Below, one piece after another: positions 51,318-59,299 of a DNA stretch of 64,000 nucleotides. The notes beneath the pieces were generated by a model. That model had not been told where the DNA came from. It saw nothing but the letters and a program-made list of their open reading frames with translations, and ran no database searches. The position numbers were made by a program, and so were the translations under genes. The DNA is from Flavobacterium branchiicola. GTDB lineage: Bacteria > Bacteroidota > Bacteroidia > Flavobacteriales > Flavobacteriaceae. Every line of letters starts with the position of its first letter. Positions within the stretch are counted from its first letter, which is position 1. Location of the stretch: NCBI RefSeq assembly GCF_018383905.1, contig NZ_JAGYWA010000006.1, forward strand, positions 310,001-374,000. Reading direction: 5' to 3'.

Positions 51318-51350
51318 AACCCGACAGGTTTTTTTAAACCTGTCGGGTTT
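51317..51350. terminator. CCCGACAGG-type hairpin terminator
   Basis: Perfect 15-bp stem AAACCCGACAGGTTT with its complement, a 4-nt T loop. Between the convergent GlmU-like and PepSY-like genes. The same arm sequence is at 54432-54464. Confidence 0.88.
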
Positions 51351-51354
51351 TATG

Positions 51355-51813
51355 TTATTTGTCAATTCTGACGAAATTTCCCTGAGTATCAAATATTAAT
51401 TCAATATTGCTTGAAAGTTCTATTTCTGTGTGCGTGCTTTCTTTGTCAATTGAGGTTATGAATTGATTTACATAATTTGTAGTTACATAAGTATTAATTT
51501 TTTCAGGAATCAATTCGACTGGAACCGGCTGATGATTTCCGTCAATATCAACCCAGTTTCCGTTGGCATCAAAATCAATTTCAAAACCATTGGTTAAGTA
51601 AACATCATAAATTGAACCGTCCCGATCTGCTGTTTTTTGCTTTTTTACCAATTGGTAAGTAGCGTTAGGGAAATATGTAGTAATAAATGTGTTTACACTT
51701 GCAGGTAATTCTGTTGCGGGAATCGTATATTCTCTGTCATCGTCGTTATCGCATGAAGTTATAGTTAATAATAGTGATAAAGCTATAAATCCAGATAAGA
51801 TTACTTTTTTCAT
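51355..51813 (-). CDS. PepSY-like lipoprotein A
   Basis: 152 residues. Lipoprotein signal (KKVILSGFIALSLLLTITSC), then an acidic DNDDD stretch and two ~60-residue PepSY-like (BLIP-type) repeats: LPASVNTFITTYFPNATYQL .. FEIDFDANGNWVDIDGNHQP and IPEKINTYVTTNYVNQFITS .. ELIFDTQGNFVRID. Related to PepSY-like B and C but more diverged and membrane-anchored. Last gene of the leftward PepSY/two-component locus, 22 nt after B. Function unknown. Confidence 0.82.
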   Translation of the reverse strand: MKKVILSGFIALSLLLTITSCDNDDDREYTIPATELPASVNTFITTYFPNATYQLVKKQKTADRDGSIYDVYLTNGFEIDFDANGNWVDIDGNHQPVPVELIPEKINTYVTTNYVNQFITSIDKESTHTEIELSSNIELIFDTQGNFVRIDK

Positions 51814-51835
51814 GATTGTATTAATTTAATGTTGT

Positions 51836-52279
51836 TTAATTATCTATTCGTATAAAATTTCCTTTGGAATTAAATTCCAGTTCAATGCCATTGTTTAAAT
51901 CTACTTCGTAACCCCAGCTTCCTTTGTCGATCTTTGTAATTGCAGTATTAGCGAAATTTGCTTTTACATAAGATAGAATCGATTTTGGGATCATTGTTGT
52001 TGGAATTTCGGCGTGGTTTCCATCAACTTCTTCCCAGTTTCCTTTGCTGTCAAATTCTACTTCGATATTATTTGCGAACTGAACTTTGTAATCTTTGGTA
52101 AAAGTTTCTTTGTCCTCAATAATGTAATTAGGTTCCTGACCTGTAAAATGAGTTTTTAGAAAAGTCTGGGCGTTTGCCGGTAAAGAAGATTTGGCAATTG
52201 GAGTCTTTTGCGCGCTAACCGAAAGTCCGAAGAGTAGCCCAATGCACAGACAGCCAATCAGATTTGATCTCGTTTTCAT
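51836..52279 (-). CDS. PepSY-like secreted protein B
   Basis: 147 residues. Signal peptide (LIGCLCIGLLFGLSVSAQ), two PepSY-like repeats (LPANAQTFLKTHFTGQEPNY .. NNIEVEFDSKGNWEEVDG; IPKSILSYVKANFANTAITK .. NGIELEFNSKGNFIRID). Same length and plan as C at 54517-54960, with LPANAQTFLKTHF identical, so a recent duplicate. Directly downstream of the histidine kinase gene. Periplasmic; may bind the kinase's sensor domain or the same ligand (inference). Confidence 0.83.
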   Translation of the reverse strand: MKTRSNLIGCLCIGLLFGLSVSAQKTPIAKSSLPANAQTFLKTHFTGQEPNYIIEDKETFTKDYKVQFANNIEVEFDSKGNWEEVDGNHAEIPTTMIPKSILSYVKANFANTAITKIDKGSWGYEVDLNNGIELEFNSKGNFIRIDN

Positions 52280-52352
52280 AATTGAATATTTAAATTTGAT
52301 ACAAGTCTACAACCTGAATCTGGAAACAATTAGGAAAGAATAAAGAAAAAGA

Positions 52353-53624
52353 CTACTTTTTAGGAAAAGTGATTTTAAATTGATGGTGGTCGTTAAATAC
52401 GTAGTCTACAGTAATAGAATAATTATTTATAATAGATTTTACTATCGATAAACCTAAGCCGGTAGATTCGCTGGTAGTGGTATGACGGTAAAATCTGTTG
52501 AAGATTGAATTTGAATTTAGTGGAGTATTGCTGCCGCTATTTGAAATTAAAATTTCATTGTCGTTTATTATAAAATCTACAAAACCATTTGGGTGATTGT
52601 GTATTAATGCGTTTTTCAATAAATTACTAATTAATGCTACGGCAAGACCTTTATTCATTGTAAAAAACAACGTAGCATTTTCGGTTATTGTGATTTTTAC
52701 TTTTTTAAAATCTGCCAAATCAGAATAATCATCTGTTAATACTAAAATAAGTTGGTTGAAATTGATGTTTTCTTCTTCAGAATATTGTTGATTTTCGATC
52801 TTAGATAACATTAGCAACGATTTATTCAATCGGGTTAACCGGTTTAGGGTGTCGGTAATTTTGCCAATTTCGATCATTTGCTCGTCAGGTAGATTGGTGT
52901 TTTCTGCAAATAATTCTAATTTATTAATGCTAATGGCTAGCGGAGTTTGTAATTCGTGCGAAGCATTTTCGATAAATTGTTTTTGACTCGAATAAATAAT
53001 TTCGTTTCGGCTGAGCATTTTTTCTACTTCAGCGGCCAGTGTATTAAATTCGTTTATAGGAGAATTTATGGGTTTTAGTTTATTTCCAGCTCCAAGTTTG
53101 ATTCCTTTTAGATTCTCCAGGATAATGTGAAACGATTTCCATATTTTTTTCAAAAGCAGGTGATTAACAGCAAGGATGCTAATAACCAGCATAACATAAA
53201 GACCAATTAAAGCTAAAAACAAATCCTCAAGCAGTTCATCTTCTTCTACTATAGAAGCTTTTATGGTTAATTCGTGCGGGTTTCCTTTTTGATCCCTGAA
53301 AACCGTTTTTAAAATTCTAATGGGTTGATTCTCGTTATCATATTCCATGAATTCTTTTGTAGATGTAATTTTATCTTTGTAAGAGTAATTGCCTTTTGGG
53401 AGCGGTCTGATCGTAAATTTATTAATACCGAATTCAGGAGTATTCAATAGTTTTTGGTCTGCAAAAGCATGACGGATAATAATGATTTTTGAATTTTTTA
53501 AATCATCATCAATATTATCATAGACTTCATCTAAAATTAGAACATAAAAAATTCCGGCCCAGATTGGGATAATAATTAATAAAGTAAGTGCTAAATAGCG
53601 AAGCGTGTAGTTTTGTAATTTCAT
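52353..53624 (-). CDS. Two-component sensor histidine kinase
   Basis: 423 residues. Membrane helices ~8-30 (YLALTLLIIIPIWAGIFYVL) and ~135-160 (LFLALIGLYVMLVISILAVN) enclose a ~100-residue periplasmic sensor. Then HAMP-like linker, HisKA (NASHELQTPLAISINKLELF, phospho-His in SHELQTP) and HATPase (LISNLLKNALIHNHPNGFVD, GLGLSIVKSI). Its start overlaps the response-regulator stop by one base (TAATG), so a pair. Signal unknown; the flanking PepSY-like proteins are the obvious candidates for targets or sensors. Confidence 0.93.
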   Translation of the reverse strand: MKLQNYTLRYLALTLLIIIPIWAGIFYVLILDEVYDNIDDDLKNSKIIIIRHAFADQKLLNTPEFGINKFTIRPLPKGNYSYKDKITSTKEFMEYDNENQPIRILKTVFRDQKGNPHELTIKASIVEEDELLEDLFLALIGLYVMLVISILAVNHLLLKKIWKSFHIILENLKGIKLGAGNKLKPINSPINEFNTLAAEVEKMLSRNEIIYSSQKQFIENASHELQTPLAISINKLELFAENTNLPDEQMIEIGKITDTLNRLTRLNKSLLMLSKIENQQYSEEENINFNQLILVLTDDYSDLADFKKVKITITENATLFFTMNKGLAVALISNLLKNALIHNHPNGFVDFIINDNEILISNSGSNTPLNSNSIFNRFYRHTTTSESTGLGLSIVKSIINNYSITVDYVFNDHHQFKITFPKK

Positions 53625-54295
53625 TACGTCATTTTATATCCAATCCCATAAACCGCCTGAATGTCCATTTCTGCCTGACTGTCTTTTAATTTTTTTCGTA
53701 AATTTTTGATTTGTGAATATACAAAATCCAAATTATCTGCCTGATCGGTATGATCGCCCCAGACGTATTCAGCGATAGCAGTTTTATTAATTAACCGATT
53801 TGGGTTGATGATGAAGTAATATAAGAGATCAAATTCTTTTCGGTTTAAAACCAATTCCTGACTGTTAATAGAAACCGTTCTTTGTTCGGGCGAAAGTGAG
53901 ATGTTTTTCCAGACAATCGTATTGTCGCCATTGTGATTATTGCGCCTCATAGCCGATTTTACTCTGGCATGCAGTTCAGATAGATGAAACGGTTTACTCA
54001 AATAATCATCGGCACCCAGGTCAAGCCCTTCAACTTTATCTGTAACGGCATCTTTTGCCGAAATAATAATTACAGCGCTCTGCTTTTTTTGTTTTTTTAT
54101 TTCTCTAAGAAGGTTTAATCCATTCCCGTCGGGAAGCATGATGTCGATTAAGATGCAATCGTAATCGTAAGTAACAATTTTGTCAAAACCTGAAATATAG
54201 TCTTGCGCTGTTTCTATACTATATTTTTCCTTTTCAAGTGATTGCTGAATCACTTCACGTAAACCAGCTTCATCTTCTATAATTAAAATTTTCAT
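53624..54295 (-). CDS. OmpR-family response regulator
   Basis: 223 residues. Receiver domain (~1-115) with acid pair in IIEDEAGL, phospho-Asp in DCILIDIMLPDGNG, and Lys in YLSKPFHL; C-terminal winged helix (~130-223, ISLSPEQRTVSINSQELVLN, LIYSQIKNLRKK-type recognition helix at FVYSQIKNLRKKL). One-base overlap with the kinase gene. Probably controls the neighbouring PepSY-like genes (inference). Confidence 0.95.
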   Translation of the reverse strand: MKILIIEDEAGLREVIQQSLEKEKYSIETAQDYISGFDKIVTYDYDCILIDIMLPDGNGLNLLREIKKQKKQSAVIIISAKDAVTDKVEGLDLGADDYLSKPFHLSELHARVKSAMRRNNHNGDNTIVWKNISLSPEQRTVSINSQELVLNRKEFDLLYYFIINPNRLINKTAIAEYVWGDHTDQADNLDFVYSQIKNLRKKLKDSQAEMDIQAVYGIGYKMT

Positions 54296-54380
54296 TCGTG
54301 CCTGTTTTTGTGTATTTCAAATGTAAGAATAGAAGCCCAAATTTAAGTTGACTTTCTGGAAACATTTGGGAATTTGGGTA

Positions 54381-54420
54381 ATTAGATAATTAGAAAATGT
54401 GCCAATTAGATAATTCTTGT
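54381..54420. repeat. Octamer array, ATTAGATA type (left of hairpin)
   Basis: Units ATTAGATA, ATTAGAAA, ATGTGCCA, ATTAGATA, ATTCTTGT in exact register, upstream of the response-regulator start. Inverted with respect to the array at 54479-54516. Confidence 0.8.
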
Positions 54421-54431
54421 AACCTTAAACA

Positions 54432-54464
54432 AAACCCGACAGGTTTTGAAAACCTGTCGGGTTT
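54432..54464. terminator. CCCGACAGG-type hairpin between octamer arrays
   Basis: Same 15-bp arms as at 51317-51350 (AAACCCGACAGGTTT and complement). Probably terminates PepSY-like C. Confidence 0.8.
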
Positions 54465-54478
54465 AATTGCGCGTAAAA

Positions 54479-54516
54479 TGGTCTAATTATCTAATTGACA
54501 CATTTTCTAATTTACC
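54479..54516. repeat. Octamer array, ATTAGATA type (right of hairpin)
   Basis: TGGTCTAA, TTATCTAA, TTGACACA, TTTTCTAA, TTTACC; ends at the stop codon of PepSY-like C and runs away from it on the minus strand. Confidence 0.8.
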
Positions 54517-54960
54517 TTATTTGTCAATCTTAATAAAAGTTTCTTTTAAGTTGAATTTTAATTCTAAACCGTTACTAAGTTTTGTTTCATAACCAGAACT
54601 TCCAATTTCTATTTTGCTGACATCTTCTTTTGGGAAATTTGTTTTTATGTAAGTAGCAATTTTTTTAGGAACTATAGATTTTGGAATTTTAGAGTTTTTG
54701 CCATCAACTTCTTTCCAGTTTCCTTTCTTGTCAAATTCAATTTCGATCTCATTGTCAAATTTAACTTTGTATTCTGTAGAAAGAATCTCTTTGTCTTGTA
54801 GTATGTAGCTCGGTTTTTTCGAACCAAAATGTGTCTTTAAAAAAGTTTGAGCATTTGCTGGCAAAGCCTCTTTTTTAATTACAGTTTTTTGAGCATTTGC
54901 AGAAAGTCCAAATATTAACCCTGCAATTAAGTAGATGGTCAGTTTTAATTTCGTTTTCAT
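54517..54960 (-). CDS. PepSY-like secreted protein C
   Basis: 147 residues. Signal peptide (LKLTIYLIAGLIFGLSANAQ), then two PepSY-like repeats (LPANAQTFLKTHFGSKKPSY .. EIEIEFDKKGNWKEVDGKNS; VPKKIATYIKTNFPKEDVSK .. NGLELKFNLKETFIKIDK). Highly basic compared with B. Lies upstream of the two-component pair, separated from it by octamer arrays and a hairpin, so a separate transcript. The three PepSY-like genes arose by duplication around the regulator pair. Confidence 0.83.
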   Translation of the reverse strand: MKTKLKLTIYLIAGLIFGLSANAQKTVIKKEALPANAQTFLKTHFGSKKPSYILQDKEILSTEYKVKFDNEIEIEFDKKGNWKEVDGKNSKIPKSIVPKKIATYIKTNFPKEDVSKIEIGSSGYETKLSNGLELKFNLKETFIKIDK

Positions 54961-55064
54961 AATTTGCTGATTTTTAAAATTATACTACAAGATAAGACTA
55001 AAATTTTGAAATATTAAAAACCATTACGGTTTCGTTTATTACAATTAAGACATTATTTAATTGG

Positions 55065-55128
55065 TAAGTTATCTAAGTGACACATTTTCAAAATTATCTA
55101 ATTATCTCATTGGTACATTATCTAATTT
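55065..55128. repeat. Octamer array, ATTAGATA type, next to the ABC-F promoter
   Basis: Eight units in register: TAAGTTAT, CTAAGTGA, CACATTTT, CAAAATTA, TCTAATTA, TCTCATTG, GTACATTA, TCTAATTT. The TTG at 55110-55112 inside it may be the -33 element of the ABC-F promoter. Confidence 0.8.
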
Positions 55129-55141
55129 AAATCTATCTTTG
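55110..55141 (+). promoter_or_regulatory. Candidate promoter of the ABC-F gene
   Basis: TTG (55110-55112), 21-bp spacer, TATCTTTG (55134-55141, TAnnTTTG). The -33 part lies in a repeat unit. Confidence 0.5.
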
Positions 55142-55204
55142 CACCACGAAAAAAATGGGTGGTCAGATAAACGATTAACCGATTAAACAAATTAACAAAG
55201 ACAA

Positions 55205-56839
55205 ATGATTACAGTTAACGATATTTCGGTTCAGTTTGGTGGAACTACACTTTTTAGCGACGTTTCTTTTGCTATAAATGAAAATGATAAAATCGCCCTT
55301 ATGGGTAAAAACGGTGCAGGAAAATCTACACTTTTAAAAATAATCGCCGGACAAAGTAAACCTTCAACCGGAAATGTTTCAACACCAAAAGATGCTGTTG
55401 TGGCTTATTTGCCTCAGCATTTATTGACTAAAGATGGTTCGACTGTAATGGAAGAAGCGTCTAAAGCTTTTGGTGAGATTTTTAGAATGAAAGCTGAAAT
55501 TGACGAAATCAACGAGCAATTAACGGTTCGTACTGATTATGAAAGTGATGAGTACATGAAATTGATCGAAAGAGTTTCTGACTTAAGCGAGAAATATTAT
55601 GCTATTGAAGAGGTAAACTACGAGGCTGAAGTAGAGAAAATTTTGGTGGGTCTTGGTTTTGAACGTGAAGATTTTACACGTCAGACTTCAGAATTTTCAG
55701 GAGGATGGAGAATGCGTATCGAATTAGCTAAAATTCTTCTTCAAAAACCGGATTTAATTTTACTGGATGAGCCAACCAACCACATGGATATTGAAAGTAT
55801 TCAATGGTTAGAGGAGTTTTTGTTGACTTCTGCGAAAGCGGTTGTGGTAATTTCGCACGATAGAGCGTTTGTAGATAATATTACAAACAGAACTATCGAA
55901 GTAACAATGGGAAGAATTTACGATTATAAAGCTAAATATTCTCATTATTTAGAATTAAGAAAAGACCGTCGTATTCACCAGCAAAAAGCATACGATGAGC
56001 AGCAAAAAATGATTGCAGACAATAGAACGTTTATTGACCGTTTTAAAGGAACTTTTTCTAAAACAGATGCCGTTCAGTCTCGTGTAAAAATGCTGGAAAA
56101 ATTAGTTATTGTTCAGGTTGATGAAGTAGATACTTCTGCGTTACGTTTGAAATTTCCTCCGGCGCCACGTTCAGGACAATATCCTGTTATTGTAAAGGAA
56201 ATGTCTAAATCGTACGGAGATCATGTGGTTTTTAAAGATGCAAATATCGTAATCGAAAGAGGTCAGAAAGTTGCTTTTGTTGGGAAGAATGGAGAAGGAA
56301 AGTCAACAATGATCAAGGCGATTATGAAAGAAATCGGTGTTGATGAAGGAAGTGTTGAAATTGGTCATAATTCTCAAATTGGATATTTTGCCCAAAACCA
56401 GGCTTCTTTATTAGATGAAAATGCTACGATTTTTGAAACTATCGATAATATTGCGGTTGGAGATATCAGAACACAGATTAAAAATATCTTAGGAGCATTT
56501 ATGTTTCAGGGTGATGATATTACTAAAAAAGTAAAAGTACTTTCGGGTGGAGAAAAAACGCGTCTTGCAATGGTTAAATTATTGTTGGAGCCTGTTAATT
56601 TATTGATTCTGGATGAGCCTTCAAATCACCTTGATATGAAGACTAAAGATATTATCAAAGATGCGTTGCGTGATTTTGAGGGAACTTTAATTTTGGTTTC
56701 TCACGATCGTGATTTCCTTGACGGACTGGCAACTAAAGTTTTTGAATTTGGAAACAAAAGAGTAAAAGAGCATTTTGAAGATGTTGCAGGATTTCTGGCG
56801 CACAAAAAAATGGACTCAATGAAAGAGATAGAAAAGTAG
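55205..56839 (+). CDS. ABC-F family translation-associated ATPase
   Basis: 544 residues, two ABC domains in one chain without membrane helices. Walker A: GKNGAGKST and GKNGEGKST; signatures FSGGWRMR and LSGGEKTR; Walker B LILLDEPTNHMD and LLILDEPSNHLD. The basic helical linker (~240-310, LRKDRRIHQQKAYDEQQKMI) is the P-site tRNA-interaction motif. Closest in outline to YbiT/Uup-type proteins that act on stalled ribosomes. Separate transcript with its own terminator. Confidence 0.94.
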   Translation: MITVNDISVQFGGTTLFSDVSFAINENDKIALMGKNGAGKSTLLKIIAGQSKPSTGNVSTPKDAVVAYLPQHLLTKDGSTVMEEASKAFGEIFRMKAEIDEINEQLTVRTDYESDEYMKLIERVSDLSEKYYAIEEVNYEAEVEKILVGLGFEREDFTRQTSEFSGGWRMRIELAKILLQKPDLILLDEPTNHMDIESIQWLEEFLLTSAKAVVVISHDRAFVDNITNRTIEVTMGRIYDYKAKYSHYLELRKDRRIHQQKAYDEQQKMIADNRTFIDRFKGTFSKTDAVQSRVKMLEKLVIVQVDEVDTSALRLKFPPAPRSGQYPVIVKEMSKSYGDHVVFKDANIVIERGQKVAFVGKNGEGKSTMIKAIMKEIGVDEGSVEIGHNSQIGYFAQNQASLLDENATIFETIDNIAVGDIRTQIKNILGAFMFQGDDITKKVKVLSGGEKTRLAMVKLLLEPVNLLILDEPSNHLDMKTKDIIKDALRDFEGTLILVSHDRDFLDGLATKVFEFGNKRVKEHFEDVAGFLAHKKMDSMKEIEK

Positions 56840-56860
56840 TTTTACTTTTTGAAAATATAA

Positions 56861-56893
56861 AAAGGCATAAGTTTAATACTTATGCCTTTTTTT
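56861..56893. terminator. Bidirectional terminator
   Basis: AAAGGCATAAGT and ACTTATGCCTTT, 12-bp stem with 5-nt loop, T run, between convergent ABC-F and GNAT genes. Confidence 0.9.
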
Positions 56894-56898
56894 GTGTT

Positions 56899-57204
56899 TT
56901 AAATTCTAATTCCCGGAGGAAGTAATTCTTTGTATTTTGGATTTTTTTTGAAGAAAGCAACAATTTTTGGATGAATTGGAACTACTCTGAGTTTCTTTTC
57001 GATGTTGATTTCCATGATATTCTTTAATAAAATGTCGATTGCTTCGGGGTTGTCAAAGTTTTCAGGTGTGTTGATTTTGGTTAAAAAAATCTTCTTTTCC
57101 TGAAAAGAATATTCAATAGTAAGCAGTCCTTCCGGGGTCATGCTTTCAAATTGGCGGGCAAAAGCATTGTCTTTAACTTCCATAGTAGTTGCAGTGGATT
57201 CCAT
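56899..57204 (-). CDS. Small GNAT-like N-acetyltransferase
   Basis: 101 residues of the short Gcn5-related group (YjdJ/NATD1-like, PF14542 type): LTIEYSFQEKKIFLTKINTP, AIDILLKNIMEINIEKKLRV, VVPIHPKIVAFFKKNPKYKE. The VPIHP and the PKY end are family marks. Substrate unknown. Alone on the minus strand; a second Met at codon 8 is an alternative start. Confidence 0.85.
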   Translation of the reverse strand: MESTATTMEVKDNAFARQFESMTPEGLLTIEYSFQEKKIFLTKINTPENFDNPEAIDILLKNIMEINIEKKLRVVPIHPKIVAFFKKNPKYKELLPPGIRI

Positions 57205-57487
57205 AATTTGTCATGTTTTTTTAGTAGGTTCAAATGTTAATAGGTTTAAGGGCGTTAACAAGGTTTAAAATCTTAGATAAGAATATTAAACACGAGTGAT
57301 TTGGAATGCAAAGGTAATCATTTGATTTTCAATATGAAATTATTTTTTTAAACAGTGTTCATAATACACTTTTGAAATTTTATTTGTTTTAATCTGTAAT
57401 TATGGTGTAAGATTTGCTGTGCATGTAATTTAAAAAAGTAAATTTAACTGAAATTGAAACCCATAATCAAAATTCCTTTTCTAGCAA

Positions 57488-58144
57488 ATGAGTAAAATCC
57501 CCGTTTATTTTATGCCCGGTCTGGCAGCTAGTCCGGCCATTTTTGAAAGAATTAAATTAGATGAAACTGTTTTTGAAATTTTTCTGCTCGAATGGGAAAT
57601 TCCCAAACCAAAAGAATTATTATCAGATTACGCACTTAGAATATCTAAAAATATTAAACATGATAATCCGGTTTTAATTGGAGTTTCTTTTGGCGGAATT
57701 CTGGTTCAGGAAATAGCAAAACATATTCAGACCAGAAAAGTGATTATTATCTCGAGTGTAAGAAGTAATGCTGAATTTCCTCGAAGAATGAAAATCGGAA
57801 AGACAACTAAAGCTTATAAGTTGATTCCGATGAAACTAATTTTGAATATTGAGAATCTTGCGAAATATTCTTTTGGAGAAAAAGTGAATAAAAGAATAAA
57901 ATTATACGAAAAGTTTTTAGCAGTTCGTGACCTTAATTACCTGCAATGGGCTGTAGAATCGGTAATTTTATGGGACAGAAATCAAATCGATGATAATGTT
58001 GTGCATATTCACGGCGATCAGGATGATGTTTTTCCTATAAAATATATCAACAAATGTATTGTTGTAAAAGGCGGAACTCATATTATGATTCTCAATAAAT
58101 ATAAATGGCTTAATGAGAATTTGCCTTCTATTATTCTAGAATAA
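57488..58144 (+). CDS. Alpha/beta-hydrolase, cytoplasmic
   Basis: 218 residues, no signal peptide. VYFMPGLAASPAIFERIKL opens, the nucleophile elbow is GVSFGG in VLIGVSFGGILVQEIAKHI, the acid is in IHGDQDDVFPIKYI, and the His in KGGTHIMILNK. A complete triad for an esterase/lipase-like fold with a small cap. Similar proteins are common in Flavobacteriaceae with unknown substrates. About 280 bp of A+T-rich DNA upstream holds its promoter. Confidence 0.83.
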   Translation: MSKIPVYFMPGLAASPAIFERIKLDETVFEIFLLEWEIPKPKELLSDYALRISKNIKHDNPVLIGVSFGGILVQEIAKHIQTRKVIIISSVRSNAEFPRRMKIGKTTKAYKLIPMKLILNIENLAKYSFGEKVNKRIKLYEKFLAVRDLNYLQWAVESVILWDRNQIDDNVVHIHGDQDDVFPIKYINKCIVVKGGTHIMILNKYKWLNENLPSIILE

Positions 58145-58193
58145 ATCCAGAAATTTTTTAAAATTCGAAATTCCAAATGTTTTACGGTTCTAG

Positions 58194-58226
58194 ACCTTTG
58201 TCAAAGTTTAAAACTTTGACAAAGGT
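58194..58226. repeat. Perfect 16-bp inverted repeat
   Basis: ACCTTTGTCAAAGTTT and its complement, separated by one base. Within each arm CTTTG..CAAAG is again near-palindromic. No T run of its own; looks like a dispersed intergenic hairpin. Confidence 0.75.
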
Positions 58227-58242
58227 TTTGTATAGGTATAAC

Positions 58243-58288
58243 AAAAAAAATCCCAAATACCAGAAATTGGAATTTGGGATTTTTTTTT
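58243..58288. terminator. Bidirectional terminator
   Basis: AAAAAAAATCCCAAAT and ATTTGGGATTTTTTTT around a 13-nt loop, between convergent hydrolase and TPR protein genes. Confidence 0.9.
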
Positions 58289-58308
58289 AATATTGTAATT
58301 TAAAGAAG

Positions 58309-58824
58309 CTAGATTTTCTTCATTTGTTCTTTCATCATTGTAATTTGATCTTTCAGCATACCTTGTTTGTCTAATTTTTTAGCTTCGTTTAATAAATTAG
58401 TCGCTTCAAGCTTTCTTCTGCGTGACATTGCAACTCCTGCAAGGTTTAATTTAGCTACCGCTAAGTCCATATCCATTGATAGTCCAAGTTCGATTGCTTT
58501 TTTGAAATGTTTCTCAGCCTGATTGATATTCGTTTGAGACAACATAATTCCGTGAAGGTAATTAAAGTATCCTTGTTGTTTTCTTACCAATGCAGCTTCA
58601 GGATTTTTAATATATGCCAGCCAGCTTTTAGCACCTTCAAAGTCTTGTTTTCTTAATTTTAGGAAAGCTAAAAGGATAAATTCATTTTTAAAGTAAAGAA
58701 AAATTGGAATTACAGTCAATAAAATAAGGAAGATTCCGTTTCCGATATTACTTTCTGTAAATTGCCAAATGCCCGCAACTACTAGAAGTCCGGCCAAAAT
58801 AAGTTTAATATTTTTGTGAAACAT
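58309..58824 (-). CDS. Membrane-anchored TPR-like protein
   Basis: 171 residues from ATG 58824; an earlier start would run into the rpmH promoter region on the opposite strand. Two N-terminal membrane helices (~6-24 IKLILAGLLVVAGIWQF; ~28-46 GIFLILLTVIPIFLYF), then helical TPR-like repeats (YFNYLHGIMLSQTNINQAEK, HFKKAIELGLSMDMDLAVAK, ATNLLNEAKKLDKQGMLK). Cytoplasmic TPR part, partners unknown. Divergent from rpmH. Confidence 0.8.
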   Translation of the reverse strand: MFHKNIKLILAGLLVVAGIWQFTESNIGNGIFLILLTVIPIFLYFKNEFILLAFLKLRKQDFEGAKSWLAYIKNPEAALVRKQQGYFNYLHGIMLSQTNINQAEKHFKKAIELGLSMDMDLAVAKLNLAGVAMSRRRKLEATNLLNEAKKLDKQGMLKDQITMMKEQMKKI

Positions 58825-58888
58825 AATTATTGTAAATTTGTGATTGCAAATATAGTAAAATGAATTAAAAATATTTTTATTAAAGTAC

Positions 58889-58918
58889 TTGCCAGAAAAA
58901 AAAGTCTTTGTATATTTG
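58889..58918 (+). promoter_or_regulatory. Promoter of rpmH
   Basis: TTG (58889-58891), 19-bp spacer, TATATTTG (58911-58918): an ideal Bacteroidota promoter. ~70-nt leader before the rpmH ATG. Confidence 0.8.
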
Positions 58919-58991
58919 CACTCGGTTTTTGAGCAAGGAAATTCAAAAACAGAAAAAGAGATATTAGACACCATTTTAAAGATACAAAGCA

Positions 58992-59153
58992 ATGAGCAAA
59001 AGAACATTTCAACCATCGAAAAGAAAAAGAAGAAATAAGCACGGATTTATGGACAGAATGGCTTCTGCGAATGGAAGAAAAGTTCTGGCGCGTAGAAGAG
59101 CTAAAGGAAGACATAAATTAACTGTTTCTAGCGAACCTAGACACAAAAAATAA
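58992..59153 (+). CDS. rpmH: 50S ribosomal protein L34
   Basis: 53 residues, strongly basic: SKRTFQPSKRKRRNKHGFMD, RMASANGRKVLARRRAKGRH, KLTVSSEPRHKK. All L34 marks (TFQPS, RKR, HGF, GR.VLA.RRAKGR) are present. Short enough to be missed by ORF callers with a 60-codon limit. It has a perfect -33/-7 promoter and terminator, and no dnaA or rnpA neighbour, which is usual in Bacteroidota. Confidence 0.98.
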   Translation: MSKRTFQPSKRKRRNKHGFMDRMASANGRKVLARRRAKGRHKLTVSSEPRHKK

Positions 59154-59172
59154 TGTTTTTATAAACATACAT

Positions 59173-59207
59173 AAGGCGATTACTTTTTTAGTATCGCCTT
59201 TTTTTAT
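59173..59207 (+). terminator. Terminator of rpmH
   Basis: AAGGCGAT and ATCGCCTT with T run, 19 bp after the stop. Confidence 0.88.
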
Positions 59208-59299
59208 ACCTTGTCGGTAAAAATTTTCTCAACATTCTAGTTTATAGCATACTAGAGATGTTTTTTAAAGTACTTATATAACTACACAATACATACAAA

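Noticed and set aside
58827..59114. Minus-strand 95-codon ORF over rpmH
   Set aside because: Antisense to the clearly coding L34 gene; Ser/Phe-rich shadow sequence.
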